Shown here piece by piece: positions 9,247-18,314 of a stretch of DNA of 64,000 nt. The stretch is from the NCBI GenBank assembly GCA_958295895.1, contig CATQHI010000009.1, positions 214,891 through 278,890 of the forward strand, written 5' to 3'. The DNA comes from Saprospiraceae bacterium (GTDB lineage Bacteria; Bacteroidota; Bacteroidia; Chitinophagales; Saprospiraceae). Positions within the stretch are counted from its first letter, which is position 1; each line of letters starts with the position of its first letter. The translations under genes and the position numbers were made by a program. The notes under the pieces are model-generated. The model was not told the origin of the DNA. It was given only the letters and a program-made list of their open reading frames with translations, and made no database searches.

Positions 9247-10383
9247 GTGGAACTTATTGTGCGGCAGATTGAGGAGCAAGTTATCGACTACCTACGACCA
9301 AATAAAGTAGTCGTGCTACTTGGTCCACGACGAGTTGGTAAGACCGTTCTGATAAGACAGATTCTAGCCCGTATTTCCGAGCCCTACTTGTTGCTGCACG
9401 GAGAGGACCTTGATGTGCGCAAACGACTGGCTTACCGGAGCACCCAACGGTACCGGAACGTACTAGGCGACGTTTCGCTACTCATCATTGATGAGGCACA
9501 GAAAATACCTGACATTGGGGCCATTCTTAAGTTGATGGTCGATACGATAGACGGACTCAAAATCTTAGCCACTGGTTCTTCCGCCTTCGATCTGGGAAAA
9601 TTTACCGGGGAGCCACTTACCGGTCGGAAGACCACCTTTCAACTCTTTGCGCTATCCGAAAGGGAGTTCGATCAGGTAGAGACCGTATTTCAGAAGAGCG
9701 CCAATCTGCGTAGCCGGTTGGTATATGGGAACTACCCGGAGCTTATCCATCTACCGGACCCAGTCGATAAAAAAATCTACCTGGACGATCTGATCAAGTC
9801 TTACCTGCTGAAGGATATTCTAGAGTTCGACCTGGTACGCAACTCGGATAAGATCCTACAACTCCTGCGTCTCATCGCCTTCCAGATCGGCGGGGAGGTG
9901 AGCCATACCGAACTGGGTCGCCAGCTGGGCGTGAGCAAGAATACCGTGGACCGCTACCTGGACCTACTCAGCAAGGTGTTCATCCTCCATTCCGTAGGTG
10001 CCTACAGCAGAAACCTGCGCAAGGAGATCGTTAAGGGCAAGCGGTGGTACTTCTACGACAACGGCATCCGCAATGCACTCATCGGCGACCTAAAGCCCCT
10101 GGAAAATCGGGAGGACGTCGGCATGCTCTGGGAGAACTACATCATCTCCGAACGCATCAAGTACCAGCAGTACACCCACATGCTGGTGTACAATTACTTC
10201 TGGCGTACCTACGACCGGCAGGAGATCGACTGGGTCGAAGACCGGGGGGGTACGCTACATACTTATGAATTCAAGTGGAGCCCCAAGAAGAAGGGGAAGT
10301 TTCCTAAGGTTTTCGGTGAGTCGTATCCTAACTCTACGTACACGACTATAAACCGGGAGAATTATCTGGATTGGTTGGAATAA
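9247..10383 (+). CDS. AAA_14 ATPase with DUF4143-like C-terminal domain
   Basis: LLGPRRVGKTVLIRQI Walker A, LLIIDEAQKIPDIGAILK Walker B, ILATGSSAFDL, C-terminal RQEIDWVEDRGGTLHTYEFKW. GTG start. Confidence 0.85.
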   Translation: MELIVRQIEEQVIDYLRPNKVVVLLGPRRVGKTVLIRQILARISEPYLLLHGEDLDVRKRLAYRSTQRYRNVLGDVSLLIIDEAQKIPDIGAILKLMVDTIDGLKILATGSSAFDLGKFTGEPLTGRKTTFQLFALSEREFDQVETVFQKSANLRSRLVYGNYPELIHLPDPVDKKIYLDDLIKSYLLKDILEFDLVRNSDKILQLLRLIAFQIGGEVSHTELGRQLGVSKNTVDRYLDLLSKVFILHSVGAYSRNLRKEIVKGKRWYFYDNGIRNALIGDLKPLENREDVGMLWENYIISERIKYQQYTHMLVYNYFWRTYDRQEIDWVEDRGGTLHTYEFKWSPKKKGKFPKVFGESYPNSTYTTINRENYLDWLE

Positions 10384-10445
10384 TCGGGTCCCAAACACCG
10401 CACCCGCGCCCGCGCCCTTACCTTGTCACACCTAATTCCGCTACC

Positions 10446-12374
10446 GTGACCCGCATCCTCCTGCTCCTATTCATCCTATCCGGCACCCTCCACGCCCAGA
10501 ACAGCCCCCCACCCATCCTCACCCTCCGCCAGCAGGGCGAGCTAGAAGACGCCTGGCTAAAGGAACGCGCCATCACCGTCCTGCCCGACCTTATGCGCCG
10601 CGCCGGCGTCGACATGTGGCTACTCATCAGCCGGGAATACAACGAAGACCCGGTGCTGGAAACGATGCTGCCGAGTACCTGGATGGGCGCCCGCCGTACC
10701 ACCATGCTGGTGATTTACGATCCGGGCGACGGCAAGCCGTTGGAGACCCTGGCCTGTGCGCGCTATGACGTCGGCGACGTATTCAAAAAGGCCTGGGACC
10801 CGGAGGCGGAACCCGACCAGTGGCGGGCCCTCACCAAACTGATCGAGGAGCGCAACCCGCAGCAGATCGCCCTAAACCGCAGCGCAACCTTCGGACTAGC
10901 CGACGGCATCAGCGCCTACCACTACGATCAGCTACAACAGTACCTGCCCACGGAGCTAGCCGACCGCATGGTGAGCGGGGAGGACCTAGCCATCGGCTGG
11001 CTGGAAACCCGCATCCCGGCTGAAATAGAGACCTATCAGCACATCATGGCAGTGGCGCACTACATCATCGCCGAGGCCTTCAGCAACCGGGTCGTGACCC
11101 CCGGCGTGACTACCACCGAAGACGTCGTCTGGCACCTGCGCGAACGGGCCCGGGAGCTGGGCCTGGGCGTCTGGTTCCATCCCAGCGTCGACGTGCAGCG
11201 CGCGGAAAAGGACAGCCTCTACGCCTTCAGTAGCCGGCCCGGCGCGACCGTCATCCAGCCCGGCGACCTACTGCACTGCGACTACGGCATCACCTACTGC
11301 GGCCTCAACACCGATACCCAGCATAACGCCTACGTGCTACGCCCCGGCGAGACGGAGGCCCCGGAGTACCTACGGGAAGCATTCACCCAGGGCCGGCGCG
11401 TCATGGACATCCTTACCGGACATTTTCAGGACGGCACAACGGGCAACGAACTCCTGGCGCGGACGCTGGTGCAGGGCCAGGAGGAGGGGCTGCGGCCTAC
11501 CGTGTACACCCACCCCATCGGCTACCACGGGCACGCGGCCGGCCCTACGATCGGACTCTGGGACCAGCAGGGCGGCGTACCCGGGTCGGGCGATTATCCC
11601 CTCTACCCCAACACCGCCTACAGCATCGAGCTCAACACCCGCGTGGAGCTGGCCGACTGGGGCAAGGACATCCGCATGATGATGGAAGAAGATGGCTACT
11701 GGGACGGGGAGCAGTTCACCTACATCGACGGGCGGCAGGATACCCTGTACCTGATCGCTCCGCAGCCTGACCCTACGCGCTTCGAAGGCGAGATCCAGGC
11801 CTTCGAGCGTGCCGACAGCGTGAATGCCCCGGTCCCCGGTGCCATCCTTTTCACCGGCTCCTCCTCGGTGCGCTTCTGGGAGTCGCTGGCCGAGGACTTC
11901 CCCGATCACCGTGTGCTCAACCGTGGTTTCGGGGGCAGTGAGTTCTCCGACCTACAGTATTACGCCGACCGGGTGGTGTATCCCTACCGGCCCAGCGTGG
12001 TGTTCGTCTACGAGGGCGACAATGACATCAATGCCGGCGATACGCCTGAGCAGGTACTTGCCCAAGCGCGTATGCTGCGTGACTCCATCGCTGCCAACCT
12101 GGGAGCGGATACCCCTGTAGTCTTCATTTCTCCCAAGCCTAGCGTAGCCCGCTGGCACCTCCGAGCGCAGTATGAGGAAGCTAATGCGCTGCTGGAGGCT
12201 TACGCCGATAGTACCGACCACACCTACTTCGCTGACGTCTGGACGCCCGCGTTACGGAAAAACGGGGAGGTGCGCGACGACATTTTCGTGGCGGATGGGT
12301 TGCATATGAATGCGGCGGGTTATGCTATTTGGCGGGAGGTGATTGGGGGGTGGATTGAGCGGCTGGCACGCTAA
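10446..12374 (+). CDS. M24 (Xaa-Pro aminopeptidase-like) domain fused to SGNH/GDSL hydrolase domain
   Basis: M24 text LLHCDYGITYCGLNTDTQH...THPIGYHGHAAGP...SIELNTRV, then SGNH text ILFTGSSSVRFWESL...LNRGFGGS...VFVYEGDNDINAG...DGLHMNAAGY. Confidence 0.8.
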   Translation: MTRILLLLFILSGTLHAQNSPPPILTLRQQGELEDAWLKERAITVLPDLMRRAGVDMWLLISREYNEDPVLETMLPSTWMGARRTTMLVIYDPGDGKPLETLACARYDVGDVFKKAWDPEAEPDQWRALTKLIEERNPQQIALNRSATFGLADGISAYHYDQLQQYLPTELADRMVSGEDLAIGWLETRIPAEIETYQHIMAVAHYIIAEAFSNRVVTPGVTTTEDVVWHLRERARELGLGVWFHPSVDVQRAEKDSLYAFSSRPGATVIQPGDLLHCDYGITYCGLNTDTQHNAYVLRPGETEAPEYLREAFTQGRRVMDILTGHFQDGTTGNELLARTLVQGQEEGLRPTVYTHPIGYHGHAAGPTIGLWDQQGGVPGSGDYPLYPNTAYSIELNTRVELADWGKDIRMMMEEDGYWDGEQFTYIDGRQDTLYLIAPQPDPTRFEGEIQAFERADSVNAPVPGAILFTGSSSVRFWESLAEDFPDHRVLNRGFGGSEFSDLQYYADRVVYPYRPSVVFVYEGDNDINAGDTPEQVLAQARMLRDSIAANLGADTPVVFISPKPSVARWHLRAQYEEANALLEAYADSTDHTYFADVWTPALRKNGEVRDDIFVADGLHMNAAGYAIWREVIGGWIERLAR

Positions 12375-12386
12375 TTTACCCCCTGC

Positions 12387-13841
12387 TTAATACCCCGGAT
12401 TCTGCTCCAGCGCTCCCTGACTCAAGTCCACCTCCGTCTGCGGAATCGGAAACAACTCATTCTTCCCCGGCGTAAAGTTGGGCTTCAGCGGCTGCATGAC
12501 CTCGGCGGCGCGGCCCGTGCGGACCAGGTCGAACCAGCGGTGCTGTTCCAGAGCCAGTTCCGAGCGGCGCTCCCGGTAGATCGCCTCACGCAGGGCGGCC
12601 TGGTCGGTAGTCGTCACATCGGGTAGCACACCGGAGGCACTGCCGCGGGCGCGGGTGCGTACCCGGTTGAGGTAGGTCAGGGCCTGCTCCGACTGGCCGA
12701 TTTCGTTGAAGGCCTCAGCGGCGATCAGAAGCAGATCGGCATAGCGCAGTACGCGGATGTTGCCGGGGCCGTTGCCGTTGCCGCCCGGGTGGTCGGGCAC
12801 GAAGGCCTTCTGATTGTAGCGCTCGTCCTCTAGGTTGGGGTTATCCTCGACGACGGCCGAGCCGTCGGGCAGTACCTCGCCGACGTAGAGGATGGTAGCG
12901 TCGCGGCGGGGGTCGCCGGGTTCGTAGGAGGCCACCAGATTATCGCTGGGCCGATTGAAGCCCCAGCCCAGGTTAGGGTCGCCACGCACGCCCTGTACCT
13001 CGTTGTACTGGGAGCCACCGCCACCGATCTCGAAGGCCGCCGCCTGTACTTCGAAGATGCTCTCGCTACCGTTCTCGCCGGCCAGGGTAAACACCTCGGC
13101 GTAGCTAGGCAGTAGGGCGTACTGACCGCTATTAATTACCCGTAAAGCCAGATCGGCGGCAGTCTGAAAGTCCTGACGGGTCAGGGCCACCTTGGCAAGC
13201 ATGGCGGTGGCCGCCCCACTGGTGATACGGCCTACATCTGCCCCGGAGTAGGAGGTGGGTAGCACATCCGCCGCCTGTAGGTCGGCCTCGATCTGGGCGT
13301 AGACCTCGTCACGTGGGGTACGCGGAATCTCGAAGGTACTCGGGAAGGGCTCCAGGATCAGGGGCACGTCGCCAAACCAGCGCACGAGGTTGAAGTAGTA
13401 GTAGCCGCGCAGGAAGTGGGCCTCCGCAATGAGGCGACTGCGGAGGTCTTCATCCATCTCCGGTACGTCGGGAATGCGCTGGATGGCCAAATTAGCCCGG
13501 AAGATACCCGTATAGTAACCACCCCATACGGTGGAGGGACCGACGTTGGTCGCAGTCAGGGTGAAGTCGTCGATGTCCTGGAGGAAGAGCCCGTCGGTGG
13601 GGGTGCTCCCCTTATCGGCATCGTCGCTTACGATATCGGTCATCCCGATGTAGCTGAAGACGTGCGTTTGCCACTGCCGCAGTTGATTGTATACGGCGTT
13701 GACGGACTGTACGGCCTGCTCCTCGGTCTGAAAGAAGTTCTCCAGGGTATACTCGCCCTGGGGCGTACGGTCCAGGACCTCGGTGCAGGCGGAGACCAGC
13801 AGGAGGGCGGCGGTAGCCAGGGTAATGAAGCGGAATTTCAT
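12387..13841 (-). CDS. SusD/RagB family nutrient-binding lipoprotein
   Basis: LLVSACTEVLDRTPQGEYTLENFFQTEEQAVQSVNAVYNQL; RYADLLLIAAEAFNEIG; LYLNRVRTRA-type C-terminus; NPGY end. Confidence 0.93.
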   Translation of the reverse strand: MKFRFITLATAALLLVSACTEVLDRTPQGEYTLENFFQTEEQAVQSVNAVYNQLRQWQTHVFSYIGMTDIVSDDADKGSTPTDGLFLQDIDDFTLTATNVGPSTVWGGYYTGIFRANLAIQRIPDVPEMDEDLRSRLIAEAHFLRGYYYFNLVRWFGDVPLILEPFPSTFEIPRTPRDEVYAQIEADLQAADVLPTSYSGADVGRITSGAATAMLAKVALTRQDFQTAADLALRVINSGQYALLPSYAEVFTLAGENGSESIFEVQAAAFEIGGGGSQYNEVQGVRGDPNLGWGFNRPSDNLVASYEPGDPRRDATILYVGEVLPDGSAVVEDNPNLEDERYNQKAFVPDHPGGNGNGPGNIRVLRYADLLLIAAEAFNEIGQSEQALTYLNRVRTRARGSASGVLPDVTTTDQAALREAIYRERRSELALEQHRWFDLVRTGRAAEVMQPLKPNFTPGKNELFPIPQTEVDLSQGALEQNPGY

Positions 13842-13867
13842 GGCGGTAAGATTGTAGGGTCAGGGGT

Positions 13868-16858
13868 TTAGAAAGATACGTCGATTCCCGCCGTGATGGT
13901 CCGGGAGATGGGATAGATGTCGCCCCGATCGATGCCGTTGTCGAAAACGCTGCCGTTGTAGATCTCGGGGTTGTAGCCGCTGTACTTCTGGGAGGTGACC
14001 AGGTTAGTGCCGGCTACGTAGAGGCGCACCGACTGAAGCTTGAAGCGGTTCACCAGCGCCGAGGTGAAGCGGTAGCCGAGGGTGACGTTGCGCAGCCGTA
14101 GGTAGGAGGCATCCTCCACGAAACGGGAGGAGAGAGTCTCGATGTTCTGCCCCCCGAGGGTGATACGGGGTTCGGTAGTGCTGCTTCCTTCGCCGGTCCA
14201 GCGGTCGAGGAAACTGGTCTCGAAGTTGTAGGCACCGAAGCGGGCCATCTTCTTGGCGTTGATCACTTCATTCCCGAACTGTCCGGTAATATCGAAGCTA
14301 AGTTCGAAGCCCCGGTAGCTTGCCGAGCCGTTCACGCCCAGGATCATATCGGGGATGGCGGAACCCAGCGCTACCCGGTCACCGGCAGCGGTAATGACGC
14401 CATCGCCGTTCTGGTCGCGAAAGCGTAGGTCACCCACCTGCTGTACGCCGAGCTGGGCAAACTCACCGAGTTGCTCCTCGTTCTGGAACACCCCGTCGAG
14501 CTCGTAGCCGTAGAAGGTACCCGCCGCAAAGCCGGGACGGGAGTTAGTACCGAGCTGCCCACCGACACCCAGCCCCCCGGCGAAGAAGTCGTTCCCCTCA
14601 CCATCCAGTCGGAGCACCTCGTTGTGAACGAGGCTGACGTTACCCCCGATGGAGTAGTCGAAGTTACCCCCACTCTCCCGCCAGCTGGCACTGAGGTCGA
14701 GGCCGCGGTTGAGCACCTCGGCGACGTTGCGCACCGGAGCGCTGGCACCTAGGTAGGCCGGGATGGGCGCATTGAAGAGTACCCCGCTGGTTAACTTGCG
14801 GTACACGTCGGCCTCTAGCAGGAAGCGGTTACCGAACAGACCGAGCTCCACGCCGAGGTCGGTCTGGACCGTTTCTTCCCAGCGCAGGTCGGGGTTGGCC
14901 AGGCTAGTCACGGTAGAACCGACCAGGAGTACGGGGTCACGTCCGAATACTGCCCCCTGACTGCTCGATACCCGGGGCACGTAGGCATACTCGCCGATGC
15001 GGTCGTTGCCGGTCTTGCCCCAACTGGCGCGTAGTTTCAGGCGGCTTATGGTACCTCCATCATTCCAGAAATCCTCCTGGGATACGTTCCAGCCCACGCC
15101 TACGGAGGGAAAGAAGCCGTACTTATAGTTCGCGCCGAAGCGGGAGGAGCCGTCTACCCGGCCCGACAGGGTGATCAGGTAGCGGTCGTTGTATACGTAG
15201 TTGGCCCGGCCCAGGTAGGAGACCAGGCCCCAGTCGCCACCGTCCGGACCGCCCTCGTTGGTCGCCGTAGTCTGGTCGCCACTGTTGAGGTAGAAGAAGG
15301 ACGGGTCCTCGCCGATCAGCCGCTGCCGCCCGCCGGAGATGAACTCCCCGAAGTTGTCCTGGTAGGTAATACCGACCACCCCGTCGAGGTGGTGGATACC
15401 GAAGTCGTTATTGTAGCTCACCGTGTTCTCCCACAGCCAGTTGCGGCGGTAGGCGTTGCGCACGGTGAAATCGTTTTCTTGGTTTTGCTGGATGGGGCTG
15501 ACGTTGAAGACCGGCACGAAGTTGCGCGTCCGCTCGTAGTTGAAATCGAGGCCGAAGTTGGTGCGGAAGGTGAAGTTTTGCAGGAAGACGACGTCGGCGT
15601 AGGCATTGCCTACCGCCCGGTAATTCCGCAGCTGGTCGTTGGTGTAAAAGATGGTAGCGACCGGGTTACCGGTACTGCTGTAGGTCGCCGTATTACCGAA
15701 GTTGCCGTTGGAGTCGCGCACGGGCGTGATGGGGTCGGCCTGGTAGGCCCCGTCGATGATGCTGCCGGCGGGGACCCGGTCGGCGGTATTGTACACCAGC
15801 GAGAGGTTATTACCCACCGTAAGCCAGCTATTCACGTTCCGCGTACTGTTGAGGCGGGTGGTGAAGCGGTCGAAATTGGAGCCCTCGATGATACCGTCCT
15901 GGCGGAAGTAGTTGGCACTCAGGTTGAAGGTGCCCTGGTCACCGCTGCCCCCGAAGGCCAGGTTGACGTTGTAGATCGGTGCGGTGCGGAACACGGCGTC
16001 CTGCCAGTCCGTACCCTCGCCAAACTGCGCGGGGTCGGCGAAGCGGGGGGCACGGCCCTCGTTCACGTCTGCCTCGTTGATCAGCGTAGCGTACTGGGTG
16101 GCGTTCACCAGATCGATCCTGCGGACGATGTCCTGGGAGCCCGCGTAGGCGCTCAGCGTGATCCCCCCCGCACCTGCGGCCCCGCCCCCCTGCTTGGTGG
16201 TAACGATGATGACGCCGTTGGCACCCCGGGCCCCGTAAATGGCCGTGGCGGAAGCGTCCTTGAGCACCGAGACGCTGGCCACGTCCTGGGGATTGAGGAA
16301 GCTGATGTCGTTGAGGATCATGCCGTCGACCACGAAGAGCGGATCGGCGTTGTTGAGCGTGCCCACCCCCCGGATGCGAAAGACAGCATCGGCCCCCGGC
16401 GCGCCGGAGTTGGGGATGATCTGTAGGCCCGATACCTTGCCCTGTAGCGACTGGCCCAGCGACTGGGTGGGAATGTCCGTGATCTGCTCGGAATTGACCA
16501 CGCCCACCGCCCCCGTGAGGTCATCCTTTTGCTGTACGCCGTAGCCGATTACGACCACCTCCTGTAGCAGCTCCGTGGACTCACCGAGCTGCACGTCAAC
16601 GGTCGTGCGCCCATCGATGGCCACCCGCTGCGGCTGGAACCCGATGTAGGAAAAGACCAGGCTGTCACTGCCCTGCGGGACGGATACACTGTAGTTGCCG
16701 TCGAAGTCCGTAATGGTCCCGCTGCTGGTCCCGAGGGCCTGGACGCTGACGCCGATGAGCGGGTCCGTGCCGTCGGTGACCGTGCCGGTGACGGTGGTCT
16801 GGGCAGTGAGGGTGATTGTCAGCAGTAGTGCGGATGTGGTGTAGAGTAGTCGGTGCAT
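13868..16858 (-). CDS. SusC/RagA family TonB-linked outer-membrane protein
   Basis: Carboxypeptidase-like N-terminal domain, plug GVVNSEQITDIPTQSLGQSLQGKVSGLQI, FVVDGMIL, VLKDASATAIYGARGANGVIIVTTK. Confidence 0.95.
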   Translation of the reverse strand: MHRLLYTTSALLLTITLTAQTTVTGTVTDGTDPLIGVSVQALGTSSGTITDFDGNYSVSVPQGSDSLVFSYIGFQPQRVAIDGRTTVDVQLGESTELLQEVVVIGYGVQQKDDLTGAVGVVNSEQITDIPTQSLGQSLQGKVSGLQIIPNSGAPGADAVFRIRGVGTLNNADPLFVVDGMILNDISFLNPQDVASVSVLKDASATAIYGARGANGVIIVTTKQGGGAAGAGGITLSAYAGSQDIVRRIDLVNATQYATLINEADVNEGRAPRFADPAQFGEGTDWQDAVFRTAPIYNVNLAFGGSGDQGTFNLSANYFRQDGIIEGSNFDRFTTRLNSTRNVNSWLTVGNNLSLVYNTADRVPAGSIIDGAYQADPITPVRDSNGNFGNTATYSSTGNPVATIFYTNDQLRNYRAVGNAYADVVFLQNFTFRTNFGLDFNYERTRNFVPVFNVSPIQQNQENDFTVRNAYRRNWLWENTVSYNNDFGIHHLDGVVGITYQDNFGEFISGGRQRLIGEDPSFFYLNSGDQTTATNEGGPDGGDWGLVSYLGRANYVYNDRYLITLSGRVDGSSRFGANYKYGFFPSVGVGWNVSQEDFWNDGGTISRLKLRASWGKTGNDRIGEYAYVPRVSSSQGAVFGRDPVLLVGSTVTSLANPDLRWEETVQTDLGVELGLFGNRFLLEADVYRKLTSGVLFNAPIPAYLGASAPVRNVAEVLNRGLDLSASWRESGGNFDYSIGGNVSLVHNEVLRLDGEGNDFFAGGLGVGGQLGTNSRPGFAAGTFYGYELDGVFQNEEQLGEFAQLGVQQVGDLRFRDQNGDGVITAAGDRVALGSAIPDMILGVNGSASYRGFELSFDITGQFGNEVINAKKMARFGAYNFETSFLDRWTGEGSSTTEPRITLGGQNIETLSSRFVEDASYLRLRNVTLGYRFTSALVNRFKLQSVRLYVAGTNLVTSQKYSGYNPEIYNGSVFDNGIDRGDIYPISRTITAGIDVSF
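16169..16187 (+). repeat. 19-bp dispersed motif copy (inside susC)
   Basis: cgcacctgcggccccgccc. Confidence 0.7.
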
Positions 16859-16888
16859 GGTCGAAAGTGTTTTTTTGGGTAGGTGAAA

Positions 16889-18268
16889 TTATTCCAGCCA
16901 GCCGCCGGTGAAGCCCGCCCGCTCCAGACCGCGGCGGATGTAGGGGTTCTTGCGCATCAACTCCCACACCAGGCCCGTGCGGTAGTTTTCGAGCTGGATC
17001 AGGATGGGGCCCTGGTCGATGCCGAGGTAGTCTACGTCGTACCAGCCCCCCGGGCGGTCGGGGTCGAAGGTGTAGGTGGGGTTAAAGGCGTCCTTGAAGC
17101 CGTAGGGGCCGACCAGGCTATCGTACTGAGTAGTCCACATATGCTCCAGGGCGGCCAGGCACTCCTCGGGGGCGAAGGGCACGGAGCCGCCGGCCGCCGT
17201 GGGCGCGATCGTGCCGTCGTCGATGATGTGAAGGGCCGATGCCCCCCGTGCCCGGTAGCTAAAGAACTTCACCGCTGCTCCGTTGTAAATCGTGTCCAGC
17301 CCGCCGGGTCCGTCGCAGGCCGTGAGCCCCCACTGCTCGGGACCGTAGCCGACGAAGCCGCCGGGGTTCTCGATGCAGTAGGCTTGGTTAGCCAGGGTGG
17401 CCTTGCGGCTATTCTCGAAGTAGTCGCTACCATGCTCGCGCATGTAGGCATCCTGGATGCCGCGAAAGTCCACGTACATCTGGCTGTACTGGTGGCCGAA
17501 GAGCGGCGAGAAGTTCAGGTGATCGAAGTCCTGAAACTCGGCCCACTCGTAGCCGTCGGTCCAGCGCTCCCAGGCGTCGCCCGGCAGCGGGTGGGTGGGC
17601 GAGCCCATGCCGAGTACAAGCAGGATCATGGCCTCGTTGTAGCCCTTCCACTGGGCGGGGATGAACTTGCGATCGGGCCGCCAGCCCATGCTCATGCGGC
17701 CCGCGTCGTTGAGCGTCCAGTCCCACTCCACACGGCGGTACAGTAGGTCGGCGAGCTCGCGGATGCGCCGTTCCTCCTCCGTATCCCCGTCGAAGTAGCT
17801 CTGGGCGGAGAGTATACCGGCCATTAGCAGTCCGGTATCGATGGTAGAGAGCTCCACGTCCTTAAAGCGGAGGGCCTCGTCGTTGGTCAGGAAGTGGTAG
17901 AACAGTCCCTTGTAACCCGCCACGTCCGTCATCTCCGGCCCCTGCGGGAGGCTCCAGAGCCTCTCCAGGGTCAGCAGCGTACGCTCGGCGGCCTGCTCGC
18001 GGGTCACGTAGCCGCGCTCCGCCCCCACCAGGCAGGCGGTGAGCCCGAAGCCAGTGGCGGCTATACTGCTAAAGCGCTCCGTGGGCCAGCGGTCGGGGAT
18101 CTGGTAGTTGCCGGGCAGGGCTGTGTCCCAGAAGTAGTTGAAGGTGCGGTGCTGTAGCGTGTCGATACTGAAGGGCGTACCCACGCGCTGTCCGCCCCGC
18201 TCCGCCGTGGCCCGGGGGGCGGCGGAGCAGGCGCTGAGAAGAAGTAGAAGGAGGATTGCCTTTTGCAT
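16889..18268 (-). CDS. GH144/glucoamylase-like lipoprotein (endo-beta-1,2-glucanase-like family)
   Basis: Lipobox LLLSACS; FNYFWDTA...SSIAATGFGLTACLVGAERGYVTREQAAERTLLTLERLW...YKGLFYHFL...STIDTGLLMAGILSAQSYF...YLGIDQGPILIQLENYRTGLVWELMRKNPYI. Confidence 0.8.
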   Translation of the reverse strand: MQKAILLLLLLSACSAAPRATAERGGQRVGTPFSIDTLQHRTFNYFWDTALPGNYQIPDRWPTERFSSIAATGFGLTACLVGAERGYVTREQAAERTLLTLERLWSLPQGPEMTDVAGYKGLFYHFLTNDEALRFKDVELSTIDTGLLMAGILSAQSYFDGDTEEERRIRELADLLYRRVEWDWTLNDAGRMSMGWRPDRKFIPAQWKGYNEAMILLVLGMGSPTHPLPGDAWERWTDGYEWAEFQDFDHLNFSPLFGHQYSQMYVDFRGIQDAYMREHGSDYFENSRKATLANQAYCIENPGGFVGYGPEQWGLTACDGPGGLDTIYNGAAVKFFSYRARGASALHIIDDGTIAPTAAGGSVPFAPEECLAALEHMWTTQYDSLVGPYGFKDAFNPTYTFDPDRPGGWYDVDYLGIDQGPILIQLENYRTGLVWELMRKNPYIRRGLERAGFTGGWLE

Positions 18269-18314
18269 GGTTTGGCATTTAGCGATCGACCGGATCCTCA
18301 AAGGTCCTCGCTAG

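Noticed and set aside
10399-10417. cgcacccgcgcccgcgccc as a further copy of the 19-bp motif
   Set aside because: Too degenerate and low-complexity to separate from GC-rich background.
15389-16426. 345-aa plus-strand ORF overlapping susC
   Set aside because: Antisense to a clear SusC gene; low-complexity composition typical of antisense reading in high-GC DNA.
16883-17746. 287-aa plus-strand ORF opposite the GH144-like gene
   Set aside because: Antisense to a well-supported lipoprotein enzyme; no signal or motif.
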